NCBI RefSeq assembly: GCF_016313185.1
Contig: NZ_CP066218.1
Span: forward strand, 4,526,001 to 4,590,000
Reading direction: 5' to 3'
Source: Mycolicibacterium baixiangningiae
GTDB taxonomy: Bacteria > Actinomycetota > Actinomycetes > Mycobacteriales > Mycobacteriaceae
DNA length: 64,000 bases
Position 1 is the stretch's first letter, and the number at the start of each line of letters is the position of its first letter. Both the position numbers and the translations under genes were made by a program. The notes under the pieces were generated by a model, which made no database searches, was not told the DNA's origin, and was given only the letters and a program-made list of their open reading frames with translations. This document shows positions 31,356 through 41,150 of this stretch, piece after piece.

Positions 31356-32147
31356 ATGGATATCGACAACAGCGTCGTGGCGATCACCGGGGCCGGTTCG
31401 GGTATCGGGCGGGCGCTCGCGCAGTCCTTCGCCGCCGCGGGCGCCCGGGTGGTGCTCGGCGATGTCGACGACGCCGGGCTGGCGGAGACCACCGAGCGCC
31501 TCGCCGCGGGCGGAGCGACGGTCACCAGCCTGCGTGCCGACGCGAGTTCGGCCGACGACATCGCGGCGATGATCGCCGATCGACCGGTGGACGTATTCGT
31601 CGCCAATGCCGGCGTCGTCGGCGCACCGGGCCTGGGCGCCGAGGCGGACTGGGACCGCATCCTCGAGGTGAACCTGCGCGCCCACGTCCGCGCCGCCAGG
31701 CTCCTGGTGCCGCAGTGGCAGACCCGTGGCCGCGGGCATTTCGTGAGCGTCGCGTCGGCGGCGGGCCTGCTCACCCAGATCGGCGACGCCGGCTACGCGG
31801 TGACCAAGCACGCCGCGGTGGGGTTCGCCGAATGGCTCGCGGTCACCTACGGCGACGACGGCATCGGCGTGACCTGCGTCTGCCCGATGGGGGTCGACAC
31901 CGCGCTGCTGTCGGCGATCCGGAACTCGCCCGATGTCGCGGTGCGATTGGGCGCGGACTCCGTCGTCAACGCCGGCACCGTCATCAGCCCACGTGAGGTG
32001 GCCGAGCAGACCGTCGCCGCCGTCCGCGACGGCCGCTTCCTGGTCCTGCCCCACCCCGAGGTGCACGACATGGTGGCCGGCAAGGTGGCCGACCACGACC
32101 GGTGGATCGCCGGTATGCAGCGCTACCAGCGGTCCCTGCGCGGCTGA
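31356..32147 (+). CDS. SDR oxidoreductase
   Basis: This 263-residue classical SDR has VVAITGAGSGIGRALAQ (cofactor loop), GDVDDA (Asp for NAD specificity), ANAGVVG, ASAAGLL and GYAVTKHAAVG with the catalytic Tyr and Lys. ATG 31356 gives the expected family length; the frame extends far upstream but antisense to the LVEWPV gene. Its stop is 54 bases before lhr. The substrate is unknown; the C-terminal VLPHPEVHDMV segment is common in mycobacterial members. Confidence 0.85.
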   Translation: MDIDNSVVAITGAGSGIGRALAQSFAAAGARVVLGDVDDAGLAETTERLAAGGATVTSLRADASSADDIAAMIADRPVDVFVANAGVVGAPGLGAEADWDRILEVNLRAHVRAARLLVPQWQTRGRGHFVSVASAAGLLTQIGDAGYAVTKHAAVGFAEWLAVTYGDDGIGVTCVCPMGVDTALLSAIRNSPDVAVRLGADSVVNAGTVISPREVAEQTVAAVRDGRFLVLPHPEVHDMVAGKVADHDRWIAGMQRYQRSLRG

Positions 32148-32201
32148 TCTTCACGCTCGGCGTAACCCGCCCGCCGGAACTTGTCGGTGGGAGTTGTCAC
32201 C

Positions 32202-35200
32202 ATGGAGGGGATGACGCAGCATCCGAGCCAGCCTCCGACGAACGCCGACGGCCTCTCCCGGTTCAGTCCCCTGACCCGGGAGTGGTTCGCGGGCACCTTC
32301 GTCGAACCGACCCCGGCGCAGGCGCAGGCCTGGTCGGCGATCGCCGACGGGGACAACACGCTGGTGATCGCGCCCACCGGGTCGGGTAAGACGCTCGCCG
32401 CCTTCCTGTGGGCCATCGACCGCCTCGCCGCTTCGGAACCCCGGCCCGCCGGTGCGGGCACCCGCGTGCTCTACGTGTCCCCGCTCAAGGCGCTCGCCGT
32501 CGACGTCGAGCGCAATCTGCGCACCCCGCTGACCGGTATCGCCCGCATCGCCGAACGGCACGACCAATCCGCACCGGACATCCGAGTCGGCGTCCGCTCC
32601 GGGGACACCACCCCGGCCCAGCGCCGCGAACTCGTCACCCGGCCACCCGACATCCTCATCACCACGCCCGAGTCGCTGTTCCTGATGCTGACCTCGGCGG
32701 CCCGCGACACGCTCGCCGAGGTGCAGACCGTCATCGTCGACGAGGTGCACGCGCTGGCGGCGACCAAACGCGGTGCCCACCTGGCCCTGTCGCTGGAGCG
32801 GCTCGACCAGCTCACGGAGCGGCCCGCGCAGCGTATCGGCCTGTCCGCGACGGTCCGCCCTCCGGAGGAGGTGGCCCGGTTCCTGTCCGGCCACGCGCCG
32901 ACGACCATCGTCGCCCCGCCGGCCGCCAAGACGTTCGACCTGTCGGTGCGGGTGCCGGTGCCCGACATGGCGGATCTGGCGAACAACACCATCTGGCCCG
33001 ACGTCGAGGAACAGATCGTCGATCTGATCGAGGCGCACCGCTCCTCGATCGTGTTCGCGAACTCCCGCCGCCTCGCCGAGCGGTTGACTTCGCGGCTCAA
33101 CGAGATCCACGCCGAGCGAACCGGCGCCGCACTCGACGGCCGCAACGACCGCGTCGGCGGAGGCGCGCCCGCGCAACTGATGGGCAGCGGCCAGTCCTTC
33201 GGCGCCGAACCGCTGCTGGCCAAGGCCCATCACGGTTCGGTCAGCAAGGAACAGCGGGCGCTTGTCGAAGACGATCTGAAGAGCGGCCGGCTCAAAGCCG
33301 TCGTCGCGACGTCCAGCCTGGAACTCGGCATCGACATGGGTGCGGTCGACCTCGTCATCCAGGTGGAGACGCCGCCGTCGGTGGCCAGCGGGCTGCAGCG
33401 GGTGGGCCGGGCCGGCCATCAGGTCGGCGAGATCTCCCAGGGCGTGCTGTTCCCCAAACACCGCACCGACCTGATCGGCTGCGCGGTGAGCGTGCAGCGC
33501 ATGCTGGCCGGCCAGATCGAGACCATGCGGGTGCCCGCCAACCCGCTCGACGTGCTCGCCCAGCACACCGTGGCGGCCGCGGCACTAGAACCGCTCGACG
33601 CCGACCGCTGGTTCGATGCGGTGCGGCGCAGCGCACCGTTCGCGACCCTGCCCCGCAGCGCATTCGAGGCGACCCTCGACCTGCTCTCGGGCAAGTACCC
33701 GTCCACCGAATTCGCCGAACTGCGGCCGCGGCTGGTGTACGACCGCGATGCCGGCACACTGACCGCGCGACCGGGCGCGCAGCGCCTGGCCGTCACCTCC
33801 GGCGGCGCCATCCCGGACCGCGGAATGTTCACCGTCTACCTGGCGACCGACTCCGAAAAGCCCTCGCGCGTAGGTGAACTCGACGAGGAGATGGTATACG
33901 AGTCCCGGCCCGGCGATGTGATCTCGCTGGGCGCGACGAGTTGGCGCATCACCGAGATCACCCACGACCGCGTCCTGGTGGTTCCGGCGCCCGGGCAGCC
34001 GGCGCGGTTGCCGTTCTGGCGCGGTGACGGGGTGGGCCGGCCCGCCGAACTCGGTGCGGCCGTCGGCGCGTTCACCGGGGAGCTCGCCGGGTTGGGCACC
34101 GAGGCGTTCGCCGAGCGCTGCCGCACCATGGGATTCAACGACTACGCGATCGACAACCTCTACCGGTTGCTCGACGATCAGCGTCAGGCCACCGGCACCG
34201 TGCCCACCGACACCACGTTCGTCGTCGAGCGGTTTCGCGACGAACTCGGTGACTGGCGGATCATCCTGCACTCCCCGTACGGCCTTCGCGTGCACGGCCC
34301 GCTCGCACTTGCGGTCGGGCGCCGCCTGCGGGAGCGCTACGGCATCGACGAGAAACCGACCGCCTCCGATGACGGCATCATCGTGCGGCTGCCCGACACC
34401 GACTTCGAATCCGGTGGTGCCGTGTCGTTCGCCGACCTGTTCGTCTTCGACGCCGAGGAGATCGAACCGATCGTCACCACCGAGGTCGGCGGGTCGGCGC
34501 TGTTCGCGTCACGCTTCCGCGAATGTGCCGCGCGCGCACTGCTGTTGCCGCGGCGTCATCCCGGTAAGCGGTCACCGCTGTGGCATCAGCGCCAGCGCGC
34601 CGCGCAACTGCTCGACGTCGCCCGCAAATACCCGGATTTCCCGATCGTGCTCGAAGCCGTGCGCGAATGCCTGCAAGACGTCTACGACGTGCCCGCCCTC
34701 GTCGAGCTGATGCACCGGATCGCCCAGCGCCGGCTGCGGGTGGTGGAGGTGGAGACCGCGACGCCGTCGCCGTTCGCGGCCTCGCTGCTGTTCGGCTACG
34801 TGGGCGCGTTCATGTACGAGGGCGACAGCCCGCTGGCCGAACGTCGCGCCGCCGCACTGTCATTGGACAGCACGCTGCTCGCCGAACTGCTCGGCCGCGT
34901 CGAACTGCGCGAGCTTCTCGACCCCGACGTCATCGCCACCACCGCACGACAGTTGCAACACCTCGCCGAGGACCGGCTCGCGAGGGACGCCGAGGGCGTC
35001 GCCGACCTGCTGCGGCTGCTGGGCCCGTTGACCGCCGAGGAGATCGCCGAACGCGCCACCACCGATGACGTCGGCGGCTGGCTCGAGGGCCTGCTGACGG
35101 CGAAGCGGGTGCTGACGGTGTCGTTCGCCGGTCGCACCTGGTGGGTCGCGATCGAGGATGTCGGCCTGCTGCGTGACGGCGTCGGGATCGCCGTCCCAGT

Positions 35201-36794
35201 GGGCGTCCCGCTGTCTTTCCTCGATCCGGTGGCCGATCCACTCGGTGAGCTGATCGGCCGGTACGCACGCACCCACGGCCCGTTCACCACCGCCGAGGCG
35301 GCGGCGCGGTTCGGCCTCGGCCTGCGGGTCACCGCGGACGTGCTGGGCCGGCTCGCGGTCGACGGACGGCTGGTGCGCGGCGAGTTCACCGATGCCCCCC
35401 CGGGGGATCCCGCGGGCAGTGAGCAGTGGTGCGACGGCGACGTCCTCAAGATCCTGCGGAGGCGCTCGCTGGCCGCACTGCGGGCACAGGTGGAGCCGGT
35501 CAGCACCGCGGCCTACGCCCGGTTCCTGCCGGCGTGGCAGCACGTCGGGTCGACGCACAGCGCGGGAGTCGACGGGCTGGCGTCGGCCATCGACCAGCTC
35601 GCCGGCGTGCCGATCCCGGCGTCTGCGGTGGAACCGCTGGTGTTGTCGCAGCGGGTGCGCGACTACCAGCCCGCGATGCTCGACGAGCTGCTGGCCAGCG
35701 GCGAGATCATGTGGTCGGGTGCGGGCCCGATCGGCGGCGGTGACGGCTGGATCGCCTTCCACCACGCCGACTCGGCACCGTTGACCCTCACAGCGCCGGT
35801 CGAACTCGAATTCACCGACACCCACCGGGCCGTCATGGAGACCCTCGGCGCGGGCGGCGCTTACTTCTTCCGTCAGCTCGCCGGCGAGGACTCCGAACAG
35901 TTCAAAACCGCTCTGTGGGAACTGATCTGGGGAGGCTGGGTCACCGGGGACACCTTCGCCCCGGTGCGCGCGATGCTCTCGGGCAGCCGGCGGTCCACCG
36001 GCAGGCGCGGCGCCCCCGCACACCGCCAGCGGGCGCGCCCACCGCGGTTGAGCAGCTACAGCATCGCCCACGCCCAGACCCGCGCGAGTGACCCGACCGT
36101 GGCCGGCCGCTGGTCGGCGTTACCCGCTGCCGAACCGGATTCCACTGTGCGCGCCCACTTCACGGCCGAACTGCTGCTCAACCGCTACGGTGTGCTCACC
36201 AAGGGAGCGGCCGCGTCCGAAGGTGTCCCTGGCGGCTTCGCGATGCTCTACAAGGTGCTGACCGCCTTCGAGGACGCCGGGCGGTGCCAGCGCGGGTACT
36301 TCGTCGAATCGCTGGGTGGCGCGCAGTTCGCGGTCGCGTCGACCGTGGACCGGTTGCGGACCTACCTCGACGAAGTCGACAAGGAACGCCGCGAGTACCG
36401 CGCCGTGGTGCTGGCCGCCGCCGACCCGGCCAACCCGTACGGTGCGGCGCTGCCGTGGCCGACGCGCACCGCCGACGGAGAGGCCGAGGGCTCGCACCGG
36501 GCCGGGCGCAAGGCCGGCGCGCTGGTCGCGCTCGTCGACGGGGAACTCGCGTGGTTCCTCGAACGAGGCGGCCGGTCGCTTCTGAGCTTCACCGACGATG
36601 CCGACGCGCAGCGGGCGGCGGCGGCGGCACTGGCCGACCTGGTGAGTCGCGGCCGGGTGCAGTCGCTGCTGGTCGAGAAGGTCAACGGCGTGGCAGTGTT
36701 GGAACCCGCGCAGGGCGGCGTACGCGCCACCGTGCACGACGCGTTGACCGCCGCCGGGTTCGCCCGCACCCCGCGCGGTCTGCGGCTGAGGTGA
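32202..36794 (+). CDS. lhr: ATP-dependent DNA helicase Lhr
   Basis: This 1530-residue superfamily-2 helicase matches mycobacterial Lhr (Rv3296, about 1513). The core (~20-860) has Walker A APTGSGKT at 57-64, DEVH at 180-183, GLSATVRPP and a QRVGRAGHQ-type motif VI, followed by winged-helix and Lhr-specific domains. The C-terminal ~650 residues form the tetramerisation region of Lhr. It translocates 3'-5' on DNA, is most active on RNA:DNA hybrids and is DNA-damage inducible in mycobacteria. ATG 32202 is preferred (GGGAG eight bases upstream); TTG 32181 and ATG 32211 are alternatives. It is followed after 20 bases by nei. Confidence 0.96.
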   Translation: MEGMTQHPSQPPTNADGLSRFSPLTREWFAGTFVEPTPAQAQAWSAIADGDNTLVIAPTGSGKTLAAFLWAIDRLAASEPRPAGAGTRVLYVSPLKALAVDVERNLRTPLTGIARIAERHDQSAPDIRVGVRSGDTTPAQRRELVTRPPDILITTPESLFLMLTSAARDTLAEVQTVIVDEVHALAATKRGAHLALSLERLDQLTERPAQRIGLSATVRPPEEVARFLSGHAPTTIVAPPAAKTFDLSVRVPVPDMADLANNTIWPDVEEQIVDLIEAHRSSIVFANSRRLAERLTSRLNEIHAERTGAALDGRNDRVGGGAPAQLMGSGQSFGAEPLLAKAHHGSVSKEQRALVEDDLKSGRLKAVVATSSLELGIDMGAVDLVIQVETPPSVASGLQRVGRAGHQVGEISQGVLFPKHRTDLIGCAVSVQRMLAGQIETMRVPANPLDVLAQHTVAAAALEPLDADRWFDAVRRSAPFATLPRSAFEATLDLLSGKYPSTEFAELRPRLVYDRDAGTLTARPGAQRLAVTSGGAIPDRGMFTVYLATDSEKPSRVGELDEEMVYESRPGDVISLGATSWRITEITHDRVLVVPAPGQPARLPFWRGDGVGRPAELGAAVGAFTGELAGLGTEAFAERCRTMGFNDYAIDNLYRLLDDQRQATGTVPTDTTFVVERFRDELGDWRIILHSPYGLRVHGPLALAVGRRLRERYGIDEKPTASDDGIIVRLPDTDFESGGAVSFADLFVFDAEEIEPIVTTEVGGSALFASRFRECAARALLLPRRHPGKRSPLWHQRQRAAQLLDVARKYPDFPIVLEAVRECLQDVYDVPALVELMHRIAQRRLRVVEVETATPSPFAASLLFGYVGAFMYEGDSPLAERRAAALSLDSTLLAELLGRVELRELLDPDVIATTARQLQHLAEDRLARDAEGVADLLRLLGPLTAEEIAERATTDDVGGWLEGLLTAKRVLTVSFAGRTWWVAIEDVGLLRDGVGIAVPVGVPLSFLDPVADPLGELIGRYARTHGPFTTAEAAARFGLGLRVTADVLGRLAVDGRLVRGEFTDAPPGDPAGSEQWCDGDVLKILRRRSLAALRAQVEPVSTAAYARFLPAWQHVGSTHSAGVDGLASAIDQLAGVPIPASAVEPLVLSQRVRDYQPAMLDELLASGEIMWSGAGPIGGGDGWIAFHHADSAPLTLTAPVELEFTDTHRAVMETLGAGGAYFFRQLAGEDSEQFKTALWELIWGGWVTGDTFAPVRAMLSGSRRSTGRRGAPAHRQRARPPRLSSYSIAHAQTRASDPTVAGRWSALPAAEPDSTVRAHFTAELLLNRYGVLTKGAAASEGVPGGFAMLYKVLTAFEDAGRCQRGYFVESLGGAQFAVASTVDRLRTYLDEVDKERREYRAVVLAAADPANPYGAALPWPTRTADGEAEGSHRAGRKAGALVALVDGELAWFLERGGRSLLSFTDDADAQRAAAAALADLVSRGRVQSLLVEKVNGVAVLEPAQGGVRATVHDALTAAGFARTPRGLRLR

Positions 36795-36814
36795 CCACCT
36801 GGAAGGGGTGAGCG

Positions 36815-37588
36815 ATGCCCGAAGGAGACACCGTCTACCGCACCGCCACGGCGCTGCGTGAAGGCCTCGAGGGCAAGACGCTGACCCGCTGCGATGTCCG
36901 CGTCCCGCGCTACGCCACCGTCGATCTGAGCGGTCACGTCGTCGACGAAGTGCTCAGCCGCGGTAAGCACCTGTTCATCCGGGTCGGCCCGGCCAGCATC
37001 CATTCCCATCTGAAGATGGAGGGCAGCTGGAAGGTCGTCCCGGCGTCGCGCCCCAGCCGGGCCGGGTACCGCATCCGGATCATCCTCGAGGCCGGCGAGG
37101 GCGAGCAGGCGGTGCAGGCCGCGGGCATCGACCTCGGCGTGCTGGAGATCCTCGACCGCGGAAACGATATGGACGCGGTCGCCCACCTCGGACCCGATCT
37201 GCTCGGCGACGACTGGGAGCCCCGCATCGCCGCCCAGAATCTCGCCGCCGACCCGGAGCGCCGATTGTCCGAGGCGCTGCTGGATCAGCGGATCATGGCC
37301 GGTGTCGGCAACGTCTACGCCAACGAACTGTGCTTCGTCACCGGCCACCTGCCGACGGCACCGGTGGGCGCCCTCAAGGATCCGCTGCGAATGGTGCAGC
37401 GGTCCCGGGACATGCTGTGGCTCAACCGCTCCCGCTGGAACCGCACCACCACCGGTGACACCCGTCCCGGTCGCGACGTGTGGGTGTACGGCCGGGCCGG
37501 GAAACCCTGTCGTCGCTGCGGCACACCGATCATGCGCGATGGCAACGGTGACCGTGTGTCGTACTGGTGCCCGCACTGCCAACGCTGA
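36815..37588 (+). CDS. nei: Endonuclease VIII-like DNA glycosylase (Nei)
   Basis: This 257-residue Fpg/Nei glycosylase has the catalytic N-terminus MPEGDTV (Pro2 nucleophile after Met removal, Glu3), Lys51 in the RGKHLF loop, the H2TH motif ending in [14 protein letters not shown], and a C-terminal zinc finger of four cysteines (CRRCG and CPHC). It removes oxidised pyrimidines and nicks the backbone. It lies 20 bases after lhr, so the two are one repair operon, as in M. tuberculosis Rv3296-Rv3297. ATG is preceded by a GGGG-rich site. Confidence 0.95.
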   Translation: MPEGDTVYRTATALREGLEGKTLTRCDVRVPRYATVDLSGHVVDEVLSRGKHLFIRVGPASIHSHLKMEGSWKVVPASRPSRAGYRIRIILEAGEGEQAVQAAGIDLGVLEILDRGNDMDAVAHLGPDLLGDDWEPRIAAQNLAADPERRLSEALLDQRIMAGVGNVYANELCFVTGHLPTAPVGALKDPLRMVQRSRDMLWLNRSRWNRTTTGDTRPGRDVWVYGRAGKPCRRCGTPIMRDGNGDRVSYWCPHCQR

Positions 37589-37602
37589 CCCGCCGCGCAC
37601 AC

Positions 37603-37664
37603 CGCCGAGACTACGGTTGTTGACGCTTTCCAGGCGATTTCGCGCAACAACCGTCGTCTCGGCG
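37603..37664. repeat. 62-bp inverted-repeat element, copy 1
   Basis: Twenty-base arms (CGCCGAGACTACGG start; one mismatch) flank a 22-base loop between convergent nei and desaturase. The arms are nearly identical to those at 50545-50608, so it is a dispersed palindromic element. It could form a large hairpin and work as a terminator, though there is no U-tract. Confidence 0.85.
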
Positions 37665-37673
37665 TCGGTGTGT

Positions 37674-38795
37674 CTAGCCCGGCAACGCCAGCTTGACGAT
37701 CTTGCGCACCACGGTGCCGAACTGGCGGGGCAGCGGACCGGTGTTGTACGGCAACCCGTAGCGGCGGCAGATGTCACGCACCGTGGGCGCCAACTCGGCG
37801 TGGCGGTGGGCGGGGATGTCCGGGAACAGGTGGTGCTCGATCTGGAACGACAGGTTGCCGCTGAGCAGGTGGAACAGCCGACCCCCGGTGAGATTCGCCG
37901 AACCGAGCACCTGGCGGAAGTACCACTGGCCGCGGGTTTCGGCCTTGGTCTCCTCGATCGAGAACTCCTGCACGTCTTCGGGGAAGTGCCCGCAGAAGAT
38001 GATCATGTACGACCACACGTTGCGCATGAGGTTGGCGGTCATGTTGCCGGTGAACACCCACGGCGCGAACGGCCCGGCCAGCAGCGGGAAGGCCACGTAG
38101 TCCTTGAGCGTCTGCCTCTGGGTCTTCCGCCAGATGCCCTGCAGGATCTCGCGTTTGTCGGCGATGCTGATCTCACCGGCACGGATGCGCTCGGTCTCCA
38201 ACTCGTGCAGCGCGACACCGTATTGGAACAGCACCATCAGCAGGAACGCGTAGACCGGGTTGCCCAGGAAGTACGGCTGCCAGCGCTGGTTCTCGCTCAT
38301 CCGCAGGATGCCGTAGCCGATGTCGCGGTCCATGCCCACGATGTTGGTGTAGGTGTGGTGCATGTAGTTGTGCGAGTGGCGCCACTGGTCGCCCGGGCAG
38401 GCGTTGTCCCATTCGAACTTCTTGCTGGACAACGCCGGATCGCCGGTCCAGTCGTACTGGCCGTGCATGACGTTGTGGCCGATCTCCATGTTGTCGATGA
38501 TCTTCGACAGGCCGAGCATCGCCGTGCCGGCGAGCCAGAACGGCGGGAAGATGCCGCCGAAGAGCAGTGCGCGGCCGCCGACTTCGAGCGTCCGCTGCGC
38601 CTTGATGACGTTGCGGATGTAGGTGGTGTCGCGTTCGCCGAGGTCGGCGACCACCTGTTCGCGTAGTGCGTCGAGTTCGCGGCCGAGCGCGTCGAGCTGG
38701 TCGGCGGACAGGCGCACGGTCTTTCCCGCGACGGTCTTCTCGACGGTTTTGCCTGCGGCGGTCTTGCGTGCCGGAGCAGTGGTGGTGATGGTCAT
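37674..38795 (-). CDS. desA3: Acyl-CoA delta-9 desaturase, DesA3-like
   Basis: This 373-residue membrane di-iron desaturase has three histidine boxes: HNVMH (107-111), HSHNYMHH (140-147) and QIEHHLF (318-324). Hydrophobic segments at ~78-97 and ~182-200, ~236-268 fit four membrane passes. DesA3 converts stearoyl-CoA to oleoyl-CoA and takes electrons from the partner reductase. Its gene follows the ferredoxin reductase gene by 16 bases, matching the Rv3230c-Rv3229c pair of M. tuberculosis, which lies elsewhere in that genome. The N-terminal ~25 residues carry AGKTV repeats. Confidence 0.93.
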   Translation of the reverse strand: MTITTTAPARKTAAGKTVEKTVAGKTVRLSADQLDALGRELDALREQVVADLGERDTTYIRNVIKAQRTLEVGGRALLFGGIFPPFWLAGTAMLGLSKIIDNMEIGHNVMHGQYDWTGDPALSSKKFEWDNACPGDQWRHSHNYMHHTYTNIVGMDRDIGYGILRMSENQRWQPYFLGNPVYAFLLMVLFQYGVALHELETERIRAGEISIADKREILQGIWRKTQRQTLKDYVAFPLLAGPFAPWVFTGNMTANLMRNVWSYMIIFCGHFPEDVQEFSIEETKAETRGQWYFRQVLGSANLTGGRLFHLLSGNLSFQIEHHLFPDIPAHRHAELAPTVRDICRRYGLPYNTGPLPRQFGTVVRKIVKLALPG

Positions 38796-38811
38796 GTCTT
38801 CACATCCCTTT

Positions 38812-39882
38812 CTAAAGTGCGATCTCGACGTCGCCGACGGGTGCGGACACGCAGATCTGCACGTCTTCGGAGTCGACGCCCGACACCGCGCCGGTGATGA
38901 GGTTCTTCACCACGCCGCTGGTCTTACGGCGGGTGCAGCTGTGGCAGATGCCCATTCGGCATCCACTCTCGGGGGTGAGCCCGGCGGCCTCGGCCTGCTC
39001 GAGCAGCGGGCGACCGTCGTCGGTCACCTCGACCCCACTGTCGGCGAAGCTCACCTGGCCTCCGGACGATATGCCGGAGAACGTCGGCGGGACGAAGCTC
39101 TCGGCGCGGACATCGGGGCGGACGGCGCGAACAGCGTCGACGAGCGCGGGTGGCCCGCAGACGAACACCGCTGTGTCCGCGTCGGCGTCCGGCAGCGCGG
39201 CGGCGAGGTGCTCGGCGCAGAACCGGCCGTGCAGATCGGTGCCCGCGGTGTCACGGGTGTAGCCGTGCAGCACCCGCACATCGGGCATCGCCGCGAGTTC
39301 CTCGCGGTAACAGGCCTCCGCGGCGCTGCGCGCGTAGTGGATGAAGCCGACGTCGAGGTCGGCCCCGTCGGCCTGCAGCGTGCGCAGCATGGACAGCACC
39401 GGGGTGACCCCGCTGCCGCCGGAGACGAACAGGATGCGCCGCGGGCGGTCGGCGGGCAGGGTGAAGTCGCCGCCGACGGAGTCGAGCCCGACGACCATCC
39501 CGGGGCGGGCGTGGTCGCAGAGGTACGTCGACACCAGGCCGCCGTCGTGGCGGCCGACCGTCAACTCGATCAGATCCGCACCCTCGGCGCTGGTCGGCGA
39601 ATAACAGCGGGTGCGGCGGCGGCCGTCGACCTCGACGGTGAGGTTGATGCGCTGTCCGGCCCGGAACCCGGTGAACACGTGATTCGGTTCGAGCGTCAGC
39701 GTGACACTGCGCGAGGTCTGGCGACGCACCGCGACGACCTTGGCGCGAGCCTCGCCCAGCGTCCACGTCGGGGTCAGGAGCTCGGTGTACCGGTCCACCC
39801 CGTGCGGCCCGGTCAGCAGGTCGAGCAGCGGAGAGCGCAGAACCCGCTCCCGCAGGCTCCGTGTGCGCATTTCAGCGAACAT
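38812..39882 (-). CDS. Ferredoxin-type oxidoreductase of the desaturase (Rv3230c-like)
   Basis: This protein of about 356 residues has an FAD domain (RCYSPTSAEGADLIELTV), an NAD(P)H-binding domain (ILFVSGGSGVTPVLSML; VFVCGPPALVDAV) and a plant-type 2Fe-2S domain at the C-terminus (CRMGICHSCTRR, then a distal Cys in QICVSAP). It passes electrons from NADPH to the desaturase encoded 16 bases downstream. ATG 39882 is used; TTG 39918 and ATG 39870 are alternatives. It is divergent from a TetR regulator that probably controls it. Confidence 0.9.
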   Translation of the reverse strand: MFAEMRTRSLRERVLRSPLLDLLTGPHGVDRYTELLTPTWTLGEARAKVVAVRRQTSRSVTLTLEPNHVFTGFRAGQRINLTVEVDGRRRTRCYSPTSAEGADLIELTVGRHDGGLVSTYLCDHARPGMVVGLDSVGGDFTLPADRPRRILFVSGGSGVTPVLSMLRTLQADGADLDVGFIHYARSAAEACYREELAAMPDVRVLHGYTRDTAGTDLHGRFCAEHLAAALPDADADTAVFVCGPPALVDAVRAVRPDVRAESFVPPTFSGISSGGQVSFADSGVEVTDDGRPLLEQAEAAGLTPESGCRMGICHSCTRRKTSGVVKNLITGAVSGVDSEDVQICVSAPVGDVEIAL

Positions 39883-39890
39883 GTGTACAC
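39883..39890. promoter_or_regulatory. GTGTACAC palindrome near desaturase operon start
   Basis: An 8-bp perfect palindrome directly before ATG 39882, in the divergent region with the TetR gene. Short palindromes of this kind occur in FabR/DesT-like sites, but the match is not specific. Confidence 0.35.
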
Positions 39891-39939
39891 CGTGCGCCGA
39901 TACACCGACATCGGTCAAGGGTATCGAAGCAGCGTGTGG

Positions 39940-39957
39940 TAGGTTTCACATTGTGAA
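39940..39957 (+). promoter_or_regulatory. Leaderless promoter and operator-like palindrome of TetR gene
   Basis: TAGGTT (39940-39945) is a TAnnnT -10 seven bases before GTG 39953. The palindrome TTCACA-T-TGTGAA (39945-39957) overlaps the start codon, suggesting autoregulation by the TetR protein and supporting GTG 39953. Confidence 0.5.
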
Positions 39958-40624
39958 CAGTCGTACGCCCAGTTCACGCACAAGCCGATCTGGCTCGCGG
40001 TCACGGGAATCCTCGTCGCGAGAGGTGAAGAAGGAAGCCACCCGGCGCGCCATCGTCACCGCAGCGCTGTCTCTACTCGAGGAGCGCAGCTTCGCCGCGC
40101 TGAGCCTGCGTGAGGTCACCCGGGAAGCGGGTATCGCACCGGCGGCGTTCTACCGGCATTTCGAATCGATGGACGCGCTGGGGCTGGTCCTGATCGACGA
40201 GTCCTTCCGCGCGCTGCGTGACCTGCTGCGCGGCGCCCGTGCCGGGAAGCTGGACCCCACGCGGGTCATCGAATCGTCGGTCGACATGCTCATCGAGGGC
40301 GTCAACCAGCGCCGCGAACACTGGCGATTCATCGGCCGCGAGCGCAACAGCGGGGTGACCGTGTTGCGCTACGCGATCCGCACCGAGATCCGGCTGGTCA
40401 CCTCGGAGCTCGCGATCGACCTGGCGCGGTTCCCCGGCCTGAACACGTGGAGCGCCGAAGACCTCAACATCCTGGCGAGCCTGATCGTCAATGCGATGAT
40501 CTCGATCGCCGAAGCCATCGAAGATGCCGGGGACGCGAACGCGCTGGCCGAGATCAAGCGGATCGCGGTCAAGCAGTTGCGGATGATCGTCGTCGGCGTC
40601 AGCGGGTGGCGCAGTTCCGACTGA
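39953..40624 (+). CDS. TetR-family regulator, FabR/DesT-like, of desaturation
   Basis: This 223-residue TetR protein has a Ser/Arg-rich N-terminal arm, a DNA-binding helix-turn-helix (~32-75; TRRAIVTAALSLLEERSF, SLREVTREAGIAPAAFYRHF) and a ligand domain with a long helical C-terminus. FabR- and DesT-type relatives sense acyl-CoAs and control unsaturated fatty-acid genes. Here it is divergent from a DesA3-type desaturase operon, which fits that role. GTG 39953 is chosen because a -10 box lies seven bases upstream; GTG 40025 remains possible. Confidence 0.82.
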   Translation: MNSRTPSSRTSRSGSRSRESSSREVKKEATRRAIVTAALSLLEERSFAALSLREVTREAGIAPAAFYRHFESMDALGLVLIDESFRALRDLLRGARAGKLDPTRVIESSVDMLIEGVNQRREHWRFIGRERNSGVTVLRYAIRTEIRLVTSELAIDLARFPGLNTWSAEDLNILASLIVNAMISIAEAIEDAGDANALAEIKRIAVKQLRMIVVGVSGWRSSD

Positions 40625-40627
40625 GCG

Positions 40628-41050
40628 TCAGACCGTGCAGTCGGCGCCTGCGGCGTCGCGGGCGATCACACACGCCGACGGATTGCTGAGCTTCCACCCA
40701 CCGTCCTGGTTCACCCAGTAGATCTGGTGGGTGCGCGTACCGAACACCGGAATCGTCACCGCCAGTTGGGCGTCCACCTGGTTGCCGTTGAGCGCGGCGT
40801 TCTGCACCCGCCACGACATCACCGATCCGTAGCGGTCCATCACCGCCGCGATGTTGTCGGCCGTGGGGACCGCGGCCGAGCCACCCTCGAGTTCGCTCGC
40901 GCGCTCCTCGGCGGGGACCGAGGTGTTCAGCACCCGCTGCAGCTTCGCCGTCAGCTCATCGGCGGACGGCGCCGGCTGTGCGGCGGCCACTCCGGTTGCG
41001 GCGAATCCCCCGATGACCAGGGTCGAGATCGCAATCATCGGGCGGCGCAT
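40628..41050 (-). CDS. Secreted MTB12/CFP2-like low-molecular-weight antigen
   Basis: This 140-residue protein has a Sec signal peptide (MRRPMIAISTLVIGGFAAT, cleavage near AAA-QP at ~24) and a mature domain like the M. tuberculosis MTB12 (CFP-2) family: a helix LTAKLQRVLNTSVPAEERASELEGG followed by a curved sheet ending WKLSNPSACVI. Two cysteines (in SACV and DCTV) could pair. Function is unknown, but family members are exported T-cell antigens. ATG 41050 is firm. It converges on the TetR gene. Confidence 0.85.
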   Translation of the reverse strand: MRRPMIAISTLVIGGFAATGVAAAQPAPSADELTAKLQRVLNTSVPAEERASELEGGSAAVPTADNIAAVMDRYGSVMSWRVQNAALNGNQVDAQLAVTIPVFGTRTHQIYWVNQDGGWKLSNPSACVIARDAAGADCTV

Positions 41051-41150
41051 GGGCGCAACCTCTCGTCGAAACGGCTAGGACGCCTAACCAGATCATCCCG
41101 CCTCGGACCGGTCAAGACCTACGTCCCCGCATCGGTGGGAGGATGCCCAC

